Shown here: piece by piece, positions 12,201 through 23,060 of the stretch
How the letters are laid out: each line of letters opens with the position of its first letter
Position numbering within the stretch: the stretch's first letter is position 1
Source: Climacium dendroides
Taxonomy: Eukaryota > Streptophyta > Bryopsida > Hypnales > Climaciaceae
Assembly: GCA_950106755.1 (NCBI GenBank)
Contig: OX467086.1
Coordinates: 20,106,001 to 20,170,000 of the forward strand
Length of the DNA: 64,000 nucleotides
Reading direction: 5' to 3'
Position numbers and translations under genes: made by a program
The notes under the pieces: model-generated
What the model was told of the DNA's origin: nothing
The model's input: the letters and a program-made list of their open reading frames with translations, nothing else
The model's database searches: none

Positions 12201-15200
12201 TTGGCAACTGATCCAGAAACGCTTGAGTATCTGAGTACACGAATGAAGTCAGACATAGAGGATCGGATAGGCCTCAATCAAGCCAAATTCACTTCAACAG
12301 GCCCTCCTTTGAGATTCTCAAGTTTCCAAAGGTCGACTAATGCAGATCAGGATCAGTGGACAGACAGTGCGTGGCTTGCAAACAATAGGCCCACGGGATT
12401 TAGTGAAGATGCGGGCTCTGATAGGATTATAGGGGAAGCTATTAACAGAAATACTACTCCAGGTTATCAAGACCGGGAGATGTTGGGTCCTGTTCAGGGT
12501 TTTCGAGAGGGTTTAAACACACAGCCAGGGATTGCGGGGATTGACAGGCAAAGTTCTCTGAACTTTGCTGGCCAGGATGTTGGATCAAGGTTGATGGACT
12601 GGGAAGATTTCAGGAATTTCCCTTCCGAGCCTCTTAATCAAAGACCTTTTGTTCACAGGTCCTTTACTAATCAGAGCCCAAATGTGGTCTCAAAGGATTG
12701 GAGTAATTCTGGGTTCAATCAGAGCATGGATGTATGGATGCAGGGTGGAACCGGCCACTCTAAAGGTTCATTCACGAGGCCATGGTTCCAACAAGTACTG
12801 CAAGAGAAGTATGGGTTCGCCTTCTGATGATCTTCTCTCACACGTTTTGGTTATTTGATTGCATGGAATGAGAACAGAGATGATTAGGACCTAGTGCTCA
12901 ACAAGAACTGTGTCGAGTAGTATGGAGTGTCTTACTCAGATTTTTTTCTCTTTATTTGATTCTGTGTAGGCCAACGCTACAAAGATCATCGAGTGCACCT
13001 GCTGTGCCATGGCACGAATTAAATGCATTTCAGCCAACTTTATTCTCCCAATGTAGCGATCCCAATTCACAAAGAAGCTGTTGTCTAAACTCGGCAGTGC
13101 TGCCCAGGGTCCCTAGTGCACCATCCGGATTGGAGCAGGTCGGCGTGGATGTTCAGAAGAATTGGTCGCAGAAGTCAGAACCTCTGTCGAAAGCCATTTC
13201 TACTGAATCTCTAGAGGCAACTGTCTACAAATCTGAGAAGATGGAAACTGGCTCTTCAGATACAAACACAAATCATCCAGTTGAAACTGAGGTTTCCATG
13301 ATAACAGATGACGACGACGACGACGACGACGACGTAGATTCTGAAGATGATATTAACCCCAGAGAACTCAATGCCTTCAAGAAATTTGCACGTGCCTGTG
13401 ATAGTGTGGCTCCTTCTATGATTGAGAAGTTCAGAGCAACATCTGGTCAATCGCTTGATGTAACAGAGATGGAGTTTTCTGAAAAGGCTTCAGGACCACC
13501 ACAAGCACCTGAAACTCCTCGACAAGTCGGCGAATCTCAAGGTACAGTATCAGAAGTTCAAAGCCAGCTTCTCTTTCGATCAGATGCCATGGTTAGTGCC
13601 ACGACAAATCAACGAAACAATTGGGGATTTGTGCGTTGGCGACAATCCACGTTCGAATCTGTTCACAATTGGTTTGTTGGGGATCCAACTCTGAGCACTG
13701 ATTTCGGAATTCTGTTTTTTGATTTGCTTTAGAGAAACCTGATGCACGAGTTACGGAAAGTTCCCAGCAAGCTTCTTCGAGCTCGCAGAAAGGAAAGACA
13801 CACTCTGCAGGTGTTATTCCAGCTTGTGTGTTACAAGGGGAGACAACAAAGATAAAAGATAAGAGAAAAAGTGAAAGAAAAGTGACATTTGCTCTAGCTG
13901 ATTCACCTCGTGAAGAGGACCTGGCTCTCATTCGAGAAGACTGGCACGAAGCAGCACGATCAGGTGAATAATTGACTTCTTGGTTACAACAGATAGATCA
14001 ATCCGACTGACGTTTTCAACTGTGAACCCCATCTCAGTTGTAAAATGTGCCACAATTCAGTGTAGCGAGGAGTGCACATTGTCAAAGGTCGTTTTGAAGA
14101 GGAGTTACCCAGCTTTTATAACCAGTAATTGATCTTAATCGTTTAATCATGATACAGGTTGTGTAGGTTGTGGTAAACCTGGGTGTGAGGGACGGTGTCT
14201 TGCTCCAGAAAATACTTCATCTGCTTCCGCCGGTGAAGTTGCTTCTTGCAGCAGCAGCAATGAAACTGTTCCAAAGGATCTTTTCCCTGTTCCTAAATCT
14301 ACTCGCACAGGGTCGGTTCGATGGACAAGAGGAGAATTGCTTGGTGAGGGTGCATACGGGAAGGTAGTAGAATACTTCTTTTAAGCTTGATTTTTTGTTG
14401 TTGTTGTTCTCATCCATTTCATTCCAACATTAATCTCTCATAGGGGATGACTTAGTAAAATCTTGGACATTCTATTGTTAAATCGTTTAATTTCCACTTG
14501 CTCTAAAGCGATTATAAATTTCAAAACGAAAATTTTTCACTTGAAGCCCTTTCAGTTTCTGTGTTCTTCATTATCAGGTCAGATGTTTGTTGTAACTTGC
14601 AGGTTTTTGCTGGACTCAACCAAGATACGGGTGAACTGATGGCAGTAAAGCAACTGAAGTTAGATACTGCTGCGGAGGGACAGGAAAGACAATTCTACTT
14701 GGCAGCATTAGAACGCGAGATTGCTTTTTACAAGACAATGAGGCACAAGCATATTGTAGGTTACATTGATATGGAGCAAGATCTTGAGGCTGGAAGTCTC
14801 TATGTCTTCTTAGAGTATGTCTCTGGTGGCTCTATTCAAAGGTAGAACGTATTCCTGGTCCTAAAATAAGTGTAGCTGTTTTCTCATTTTGAAAATTCAT
14901 ATCTAGCTTCAGTTACACTGTTCTTTCTACCAGATTTAATCGCAGATATTGAGCATAATTTGACGAAGTGCTGCAATGCCATTTTCATTCGTGCTAGTGT
15001 CCGACTCTGAGCGTATCGCTGCCGTATTTGCGAACCTCTGTTGAACTCTGTGGTCTCTCTCGTTCTCACATGGTCTCTCGGTTCTCCTTGTCGAATGAAA
15101 TCTTGCTGATGTTTCTTTTTGATAGAAATGCCTCATGCAGGACCTTCTTGGCTTCTCTTTCTTTTGTAGCATGCTGGAGAGGTTTGGACGCTTCAGTGAG

Positions 15201-16664
15201 CCGTTGGTGAGGGTGTATACCCGACAGCTTCTTCTTGGATTGGAGTACTTACATGGGAAAAAAATAGTACATCGAGACATCAAGGGTGGCAACGTGCTTG
15301 TTGATGCTGATGGGGTTATCAAATTGGCCGATTTTGGGGCCTCAAAGGTAATAGCCTTTCCCAACAAACTTAATATGGTGCCCATTGTAACCTGGATCCA
15401 TTTAATTTAGTTTTTTGTAGCTACTTTCTGTGGGTTTGGTATTATTGTATGCAGTTGAATATTCATAACAATCCAAGCTGATCTTTCGTGTGGAGTAAAT
15501 TTGTTTCAAATTAATTTCAATGAGACGCATGCCCTCCACAAGACACGTGTATTAAGTTTTCCTCAACAGAGAAGTTTGTATGCATTTTCTCTCTTTGCAT
15601 GTAGCAGTCAGAGATCGGAATGCTGAGCGGTACTACATGTATGGTTCTGAAACATAGAAGTGAATAGTGAATCCTGTAAGTTAGCTGATGTGGAATGATT
15701 GACATATTAGGAGTATGTCGATTTTTCGTTTTGTTTCCAGGCATTTCATGATCCGACACAGACTGATGGGTTCAAGTCTATCAGAGGTTCTGTGTTCTGG
15801 ATGGCTCCGGAGGTCATTAAAGGCGATGGCTATGGCCGCAGAGCTGACATTTGGAGTGTTGGTTGCACAGTAGTTGAGATGCTTACAGCTGTGTATGAAC
15901 TTGCTCCTCTAGATTTTTCTTCCTGTTTCAGTTTGTCAAAGAATTCCTTTATGATTGACATAATTAGCTTCTTATCGTCAATGTTCGGAAGTTGACATAT
16001 GTGATGGGCACGTTTGATGTGTGGAAGTCTTCATGTACCTCCAAATTCAATGCTGTTTGTAATGTTTGTTGTGTTTTATACAGTTCAGAATTTCTTGTTA
16101 GTGAGCTATGACACTCTTGACATCTTTATTTACCGAAGACAAGTTTTTCCATGACAGGCATCCTTGGCCAGGGATGGACAATACCTGGACCGCCATATTT
16201 CACATTGCCAAGGCCAGTAGCGGCCCCCCCATCCCTGAAGGAATCTCGCCTGTTGTCCAGGATTTCTTACACCTTTGCTTTCAGCTTGACCCCAAAAAAC
16301 GGCCAACATCAACCGAGGTAAGCCCGTCTCCTACTGTTGTGCCTATGTATCGTATTGCATTCTTGTTCCACAACTGCCTGATGTATTCAAAGACTGTTGA
16401 GATGGGACTGACTACTAACGATATTAACATCCTCAAATCCCAAAAAGTGATTTAAGATTTAAAGAACCCGTGATACAAATTTCATCCGATGGTGCAGTGA
16501 TACAGTTGATCTGGTAATTTGCACCTTCAAGTTGATGCATTGTGATAAGATTCATAATGTAGCGAACACTTTCTACAGTCTTGCTAATCCAAGAAATTTC
16601 GATTGAGCAGCTTCTTCAACACCCATTTGTTGCGGAGAGCCCACCTGGAAGTGAGACGTCATGA
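9282..16664 (+). CDS. Ankyrin-repeat MAPKKK (MEKK-type Ser/Thr kinase), 14 coding exons
   Basis: Exons by GT-AG and frame: 9282-9992, 10291-10480, 10803-11024, 11255-11367, 11774-11910, 12125-12808, 12970-13541, 13733-13963, 14158-14363, 14603-14841, 15170-15347, 15741-15892, 16158-16317, 16611-16664. They sum to 3849 bases, an exact 1282 codons plus stop. Residues 1-370 are Ser/Pro-rich and probably disordered. About 378-500 carry ankyrin repeats ([47 protein letters not shown]). Near 800 is a run of nine Asp. A Cys quartet lies at 955-967. The kinase domain is about 1008-1273: glycine loop GEGAYGKV, Lys1038 in [14 protein letters not shown] with Asp1138, DFG Asp1156, APE 1183-1185. All catalytic residues are present, so an active MAP3K acting in a cytosolic MAPK cascade is expected. 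MEKK/ANP-type MAPKKKs of seed plants usually lack ankyrin repeats. Least certain junctions: exon 2 donor (10481), exon 6 donor (12809, AA|GTATGG) and exon 12 donor (15893). Confidence 0.9.
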
Positions 16665-17884
16665 ACTGTATCCAAATACGTACGTAAAGAAGATAAAGAC
16701 AAGATGGAGAAGCCTAGGTAGCATGCAATATTATCAAGAAGTTGCGTCAGCCCTTTTTGGCAGTAATGAGGTCTGAAAGAAAGCAGGAAGAGGAATGCTC
16801 AAGTCACTGGCCCTCTCCTGAAGTAAAAAAACTCTTGTTTTTCTTCTGGTATGTTCAGAGCAAACTTTGACTATCACAGGCATGTATAACAAAGAAAAGT
16901 AATTAGATTTCGAGTCAATCAAATGTAAATACAAATAACATACAACTGAAGTGTCGTCCCTCTTACCACGCTCTACCCCCTTTTCCAGTTTTGCACCAAA
17001 AAACTAAAGAAACTCCTTTCCTTCCTTGATGCTCAACACTTCTTATTTTAAATTCTGTCATTGCATTAAGAGGTCTCTTACTTTCAATCTGTCTGGTTTT
17101 ACGGTTAGCTAGTCACATAAACCCTACACCAGTAGTAATGTGGACCCCCTGGCCACTTGTGGCTGGGGCTTTGTATTCTCTTTTTTTCGTGCAACGAAAT
17201 CCCGTTTCATTTGTGTCAAGATTCACTTAAGGCATGCCTAATTTTAGGGTTGTCTAAAGGGCATATTCCCATGTCACACCCATTCTCCACTTTAAGGCAT
17301 TTTTGGTCACAGAATTTTTTCCTCCAGTTTGGGTGATTCCTTAAATTTGGGTGATTGACCAAGTCTGGTCAGGTACAACATGTGATCACGCACCCACTAT
17401 TCATTTTCATGTCTGATTCATGGATCTCTCTGGATTCTTTTAAAATCCAAATCCCCATAACCAAGTCCAACAAGTGATTCACTGCTTGGCTCATCAGGAC
17501 AAAATACAAATACATCAAAATTTTAATTACTGTGAGTGCAACTAATTACAAGAATGTGCTTTCCACTACAAAAATATCTACTTAATGTGGAAAAAAATCA
17601 TCTGTAACTAGCTCTATATTCGTTGCCCATTAATTTTGGACCCTCAATACTTTCAAGTTTTAGTGTAGTTTAGAAAAAATGTTCCAACAAGGAAGTTATC
17701 CTATTTGGCTCAAATTAATCACTTCACTAATGGTTGCAAATAGGTTGCCCACTTTATACTTTAAATTGTACCAAATGTGAAGATAATATTTTAGAGTATA
17801 GTGTTAAGCCAATTGAATTTGGGAATCTTTGGAATGTAATGACAAGCTTTTAATCCCTAAAGGACAAGGCCATTTTTTTTCAAA
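16665..17884. other. 3' flank of the MAPKKK, no further gene seen
   Basis: The first few hundred bases probably hold the 3' untranslated region; no single polyadenylation signal stands out. From about 17000 the DNA becomes AT-rich with no exon-like frame. Confidence 0.5.
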
Positions 17885-18740
17885 AATTATTTGAAATTGC
17901 CATTTTTGCTGCATTCATCCAAGGAAAAAAAAAAAAAAAAACTTTGTTTAGAATCTAGTTGTAAAATCTTGTACTTTGCTTCTTTACGATCATGTGGTAA
18001 AAATTTCATAAGTTTGACCACACAAATTGGAAGATATTAGCATTTGAAGTTGGAAAATTGGTCTTAGATGATTTTGATTGCCATTTGTGGAAAAAAATTG
18101 AACTTTGAATTTTTTTTTATTAAAATTGTGTTGAATAATTGAGTTGAAAGTCTAATTTTTTTTTTAATGCTTAATTTTCATTCTCTAAAAATTGTTAAGT
18201 ACTAGTAGGTCCTCAATTGAACAAAAAACTTGATCATTAATAGCTCTAAGGTGGGATTGAAACACAATAATCCCAATATTGAGATTGTTCTAGCAAGAAA
18301 ATTTATTTATATTTTTAATTGTAAAAATTGCATTCAAAAATGAATCCTACAAGTTGTTTTTTCAAGAGGATGCTTAGATTGCTTGAAAAACTAGATTGTT
18401 CATAACTATCACATCACTAATCCAAATGGAATGAATCAAAGCCCCACATGTAAACAAAAATATGACCTATAAGGGGATAAAAAAGTTCATTCAATTTCAA
18501 GTTTTTCTGGATTTCTTTTTCTGCCTAACAACATGAAAATTATGTTTAGGATGGCATAACTTTTGCTCCCAAGCACCAATTGAAATAAAAATCATATTCC
18601 CACAAAGCTAAGAAGTTGTTCTATCTTTCAAGAAAATTTCAAGAAGTTTCCAACTAAAAATTGAGGCCATTCAAACCTGCCCAAAATCCATTTTGTCCCA
18701 CGAGGGGACAATGGTCGTTTTACGGGGGTAACGAAGACAT
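17885..18740 (+). repeat. Dispersed repeat B, copy 1 (~850 bp)
   Basis: Co-linear over its whole length with 34440-35275. Shared marks in order: TTGCTGCATTCATCCAAG / TTGTTGCATTCACCTAAG, ATCTTGTACTT, ATGTGGTAA.AATTTCAT, TAAGTACTAGTAGG / TTAAGTAGAAGTAG, CAATAATCCCAATA.TGAGAT, AATGAATCCTA.AAGTT, TCCAAAT.GAATGAATCAAAG, GCATAACTTTTGCTCCC, and TTTGTCCC.CGAGG near the end. Non-coding and clearly diverged. A partial copy lies at about 19395-19600. Confidence 0.75.
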
Positions 18741-19149
18741 CATGGCCTGAACACGCCACGATTTTCAATTTTTTTTCAAGGAACTGAGGCATCATTCTCT
18801 GTACTCATACAAATGGGATGTAACCAGCACATCTCAACAGCTGTTTTTGTTTACTTGGGAGAGTCCAGCGCTTGATTTTTTTTATGGTACATGAAAGTGA
18901 CCATATACCAGAAAGTAACTTATTAACAAAGAATTGTTGGATGGCATAGAGATTGTTATTACAGTCACTTGCACTACCTGTGAGTGTGAAATAGGGCATC
19001 CAATGGCAGCCCCACTTCAAGACTTCCAATTGAATGCAGATGTGACCGTTTGACCTTAGTTGACAATCCACAGCGAGGGTTCAGTATCAGAAAACTTTGG
19101 TCAAAAAATGGCATCGTTGAAAAGAAAAGAAAAAATTATGCACGCATAA

Positions 19150-19335
19150 CATTATTAACCCTTAACCCTTAAAAGGACAACAGGGTGACTTTGGAAATCA
19201 TCATTGGCAAAAAATTGTAAAAAGAACTCATTGCAAGACAAACTGTTATAGAAGACTTCCCCTTTTCTTGCAAAATTCTGAGGATGAAAAATTGCACTTC
19301 TCTCCTACATAGAGAGATCCTTTGTCATGCATCGG
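19150..19335 (-). repeat. Dispersed repeat C, reverse copy
   Basis: The reverse complement matches 25610-25815 closely: GATAGAGAATTTCTCTGTGT / GGATCTCTCTATGTAGG, AAGTGCAA.T.TTCATCCTCA, ATTTTGCAAGAAA, TTTGTCTTGCAATGAGT, and GTCCTTTAAGGGTTAA at the end. A third, more diverged copy is at 45070-45240. Non-coding. Confidence 0.75.
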
Positions 19336-19599
19336 ACACAAAAACGTCCGCCTCGACGTTTAACCCCTTAAGTTCCTTTACTATGTTTTCCTGAAAACGC
19401 TCTAAAACTGCCATTTCTAATACAAGTACCAATTTTTTTTTTTTAAACATTTTTGAATGCATGTAACTATAGGATCTTGTAGTAGACTTCATTGAGAATA
19501 AGTGTGAAAAATTTCATAGTAATCCACCATGTGGATTGGAAGATATAAGCGTTTGAATGCATAGAACAACTTTTTTTCACCTTGCAAAAACCCGAGCAG

Positions 19600-20422
19600 T
19601 TGTAGTTCAAAAGGTCACTTTCATATGAAAAGTGGTCTAAAAAGGTGGTGATTCTTTGGATTGTTTGTGCTAAACAAGTTGTTTACTTGACAAAAAAAAT
19701 TCAAATCATTTGATGTTGTAGAACATATAAGAAAAAAATGCTATGTCATGACAACATAGAGAAAAAATCCTAACATGGACAATTTTGTGAACTCCGTATT
19801 TTTTGAAGAAAAACTTGAAAATGAAAAGTGAATGGTCAAAACCTTCCTCATACTCCCTTTTACAACAAGAAATTTTTATTTTCAAGTTTTACAAAAATCT
19901 CAAAATGTGGGGGGCCAAATTGTCATTTTCTTCTATACAAACAAGGGGCACTTTGGGAAAAAAAAGGGTTCTGGCTTCACCCGGCCTTGTCTTCACTTTG
20001 ACACATGAGTAGTTGGCGAAAAAATTTGGACCCCTCCACCTTGTAGCCACATTCGCGTACCACCAACGACTAGTGGTGGTGGAAAGGCCTGGCACCGCCC
20101 CTACCATGTGGTAGCAAGTGCTCCACAACTGCCAGTGGGAGCCTCCTAAGGGCAAAGCTAGGGCATCCCAAAGCGTTGGATTGGAGGTCTCAAGCTGCTA
20201 CAAACATCCAATAGCAGCAAATTAGTTTTTTTTCATTTATATTTTTCAAAAAACATATTAAAGTTCAAAAAATACATGAACATGAAGAAATAATAAAAAC
20301 TTTATGTAGGAGAAACTTAGATAAAAGAATGTGAAATGTAATGTGCTCCAATCATTTATGAGAATTTGAAAATTCTCCCTAAAAAATTAGAAAGAAAATG
20401 GAATTCCAAAATGTACATACCC
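19600..20422. other. AT-rich DNA with a short GC-richer patch, no gene seen
   Basis: 19960-20170 is GC-richer (TGGTGGTGG, CCGCCCCTACC) and open on the - strand, but the translation resembles nothing I know. The rest is A/T-run-rich. Confidence 0.4.
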
Positions 20423-22258
20423 TCAATTATGTTGACGTTGTTGATGGGGGTGTCCACTGCCTCTACCACGATTAGGGGGCCCATAGTGGAACTATTCAAA
20501 ATATCCATGGTTCAAACATAAGTAAATCTTGTTGTGGGCTTGGCAATAATAACTACAATTTCAATTCCCACAAAGATAACAAGCATGGCATCTATGAGTC
20601 CATGTTGGCAAATGTCTTTGTTCCTCTTCCTCAAGTGGTACTTCCACATTGCGACCCCTCCAATTCTATAGTAGGGCATCATACAAGTTTGTCTTGAATT
20701 GGAGATGCGTCATAGGTTGTTTCCTACGATAATAAACCCATAGAAGGTTCTGGTACAAAATATACATATTCACAATTGTAGTATCCAAGAAGAATGAAAA
20801 TACTCACTGCTACCACTTGTGTGATCTACTCTAGTAAGTGTAGGATGCCCTCAACTGATCTGCAACATCAACACCCCTCATATGAATTGTGTATTCCAAA
20901 TACACGGTGATGTGGGAATCTGATCTTGCATTACTCCATTCTTACGTGGAACCATTGGAATGGGAACACAAGGAAAATCAATTGGTAAAGCATGGATAGA
21001 TATAAGAAGTACCAATCGTTTATCCTTTCAAAGTACACAACAAATGCTCCTATTATCATGCATTTTTCACTCCAATGTCCTTTGAGAAGAATTTGTCCAA
21101 TTCTTCAATGTCTTCAATTCAATAGGTAAACCAATGCAATTTGACCTTATAGTTCTTGTAGCAAAAATGCCATTTTCTGCTAACTCCTTGAATAAACCAA
21201 TGCTAGAGAAGAAATTGTTTGTTACTACAATGTGGCCCTTCCCTTCAAGACCTTGAACCAAACCCATAACCACATTGTGAGCCAAACAGGGTTATCCTTG
21301 AAGTAGTACGGGAACTTCAACCGCTACCACATTCTAATGCACACTGCAATAGATGTCAAAATTCTAAACGTACTTCGATTTTGAGTTAGCAAGGCATCAA
21401 ACTTTGATGCCCCACTTTTAGAGCTTTTTTGGCATATATTGTCTAGTGGGGCAATAAGAACCCTTGTACCAAATCATCTTTTCATTAATCGTGAGAAATT
21501 TTGACACTAACAGCTACAAGACCCAGTGATGGCGTCAGCATTGGGTCTCGTAGCTATTAGTGTTGAGCCTGGCGATTCAAACTGTCTTCTCTCGCCGGCG
21601 TTGTTGGTATCCAGGTCTCTATTGTCTCCAACTCCTTCTGCCAATTTGATCGCAGTGGCCCGCATTGTTCCTTCTTCCTACCTTAAGTCTTTTTTGTCTT
21701 CTCCACCTCTGCCTGGATGTGGTAGTTGTCGCCACTCCCTTCCAACTTTGCCATGGGCACTGGAGTACAAGCACTGCAACATGTGAAGCAACTCAAGTGG
21801 CCATGCATTGTCATCCAAAATGTGCATTTTATAATCACTCTTATCCGTATCAATGTCAACGAAGTGCTCGTCACAACTGTTGTCATGGCCACCAACTTTG
21901 TTTTTTTGAGAGAGCATGTAATCTTCATCCAGTTCACCAATTACCATATCTTCATGTTCTTGCATGTTGTAATGTACGTCCTCTACCATATTAGTGTGTA
22001 CTCCTTGTGGAACCACTTCTTTTTCTAAGTTCTGACTTGCCAAAGAGTTGTGGATGCCACTGGGATACATATTCACTAAGGCAATTTGTAACAAGTTTGG
22101 GTCTAATATGTTTGATTCCAGTACATTGGTGACTTGGTGGGCTCTTCACTACTGTCATTGTTATTGTCAATGTTACTTTGACTTTGGGGGAGATCAGTCG
22201 ATCCATGAAGATGTGCACTAACTTGAAGACGAGGAACGTCATCTTTTGCAAGCTGAGA
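20423..22258 (-). pseudogene. Decayed piggyBac-family transposase (DDE_Tnp_1_7 / PGBD-like)
   Basis: Read on the - strand from right to left. There is an acidic, disordered N-terminal part (around 22250-21680, e.g. SNIDNNNDSSEEPTKSP and LDEDYMLSQKNKVGGHD). Next come INEKMIWYKGSYCPTRQYMP and KWGIKV (about 21490-21410), then VVMGLVQGLEGKGHIVVTNN and FFSSIGLFKELAENGIFATR (21285-21067). MRGVDVADQLRASYTY with LDTTIVNMYILYQ follows (about 20900-20740), and the C-terminus is Cys-rich (CHACYLCG, near 20590). These are the ordered conserved blocks of piggyBac transposases, including the C-terminal cysteine-rich domain. Many stops and frameshifts break the frame. The family Asp in the DEKM-like and DNFF-like blocks reads Asn here (INEKM, TNNFF), so the copy is inactive. 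No TTAA-flanked ends were identified for it. Confidence 0.85.
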
Positions 22259-22389
22259 CAAGTTCACCTGTAGAGATTAGTGTCTTCATTATTATTTTAT
22301 ATTTGGTACATTGTAAATTTATTATTTTTAATTCAAAATTTTTTTTACAAAAATCATTAAGATTTACATTGTTGATCACAAAACTTTGT

Positions 22390-23060
22390 TAACTATTTTG
22401 AAGCTAGTTTAGTCCTTCTTGGAACCAAATAGCACCTTCAAGTTTCATTTGAAGAAATGTAACAACTAATCTACATTATAATTTGGTTGTGGTTTAGAGC
22501 TTTTTGGAACCAAAGAATATCGTTAAGGTTCATCTAAAAAATGAAACAATCAATTCTATAGTGGTTTGTTAATTTTTTTGTGATTTCAAAACCTTTCATT
22601 TAAGAACATTAATTTCATAAATCAAATTTTGACCCTTCCTTGGTGCCAAAGGGTTCTCTCAAAAAAGACTCTTTTGAAACTCAAGGAAGGCTCCTCGGAT
22701 CCAAAGAGCCCTTCTTGGTGCTAAAGGACTCTTGCAAGGAAGACTCCTTGAATTCCGAGGAGCCTTTCCTTGATGCCAAAGGGTTCTTTCAAAAATGACT
22801 TTGGAACCCAAGGAAGGCTCCTCAGATCCAAAGAGTTTTTCTTTGGTGCCAAAGGCTCTTGCAAGGAAGGCTCCTTGGAACCCAAAGAAGGCTTCTCAAA
22901 ATTTGAAGATAAGAACAACCATCCTTACTCTTTATTATTGTCTTCCTATGAGCCTCTTTGGAACGGAGGAGGCTCTTAGGGATCTTGTGAATGTGGTATA
23001 TAAGACGATTATTATCTTTCTAAGAGCCTTCTCAAAACCAAAAAGGCTCTTAGTACCCTA
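22390..23060. repeat. Degenerate tandem-repeat field (~130-bp unit)
   Basis: Two clear copies of a ~130-base unit run about 22632-22765 and 22766-22900. Each has CTTCCTTGGTGCCAAAGG, TTCAAAA.GACT, CCAAGGAAGGCTCCTC, GATCCAAAGAG and GGACTCTTGCAAGGAAG. Weaker copies flank them (22405-22580 and to about 23050). The unit is itself built of GAAGGCTCCT / AGGAGCCTT inverted words, so both strands stay open and give spurious frames. Confidence 0.7.

Noticed and set aside
14936..15385. 149-codon - strand frame within the MAPKKK
   Set aside because: It is antisense to the exon encoding HRDIKGGN and DFG.
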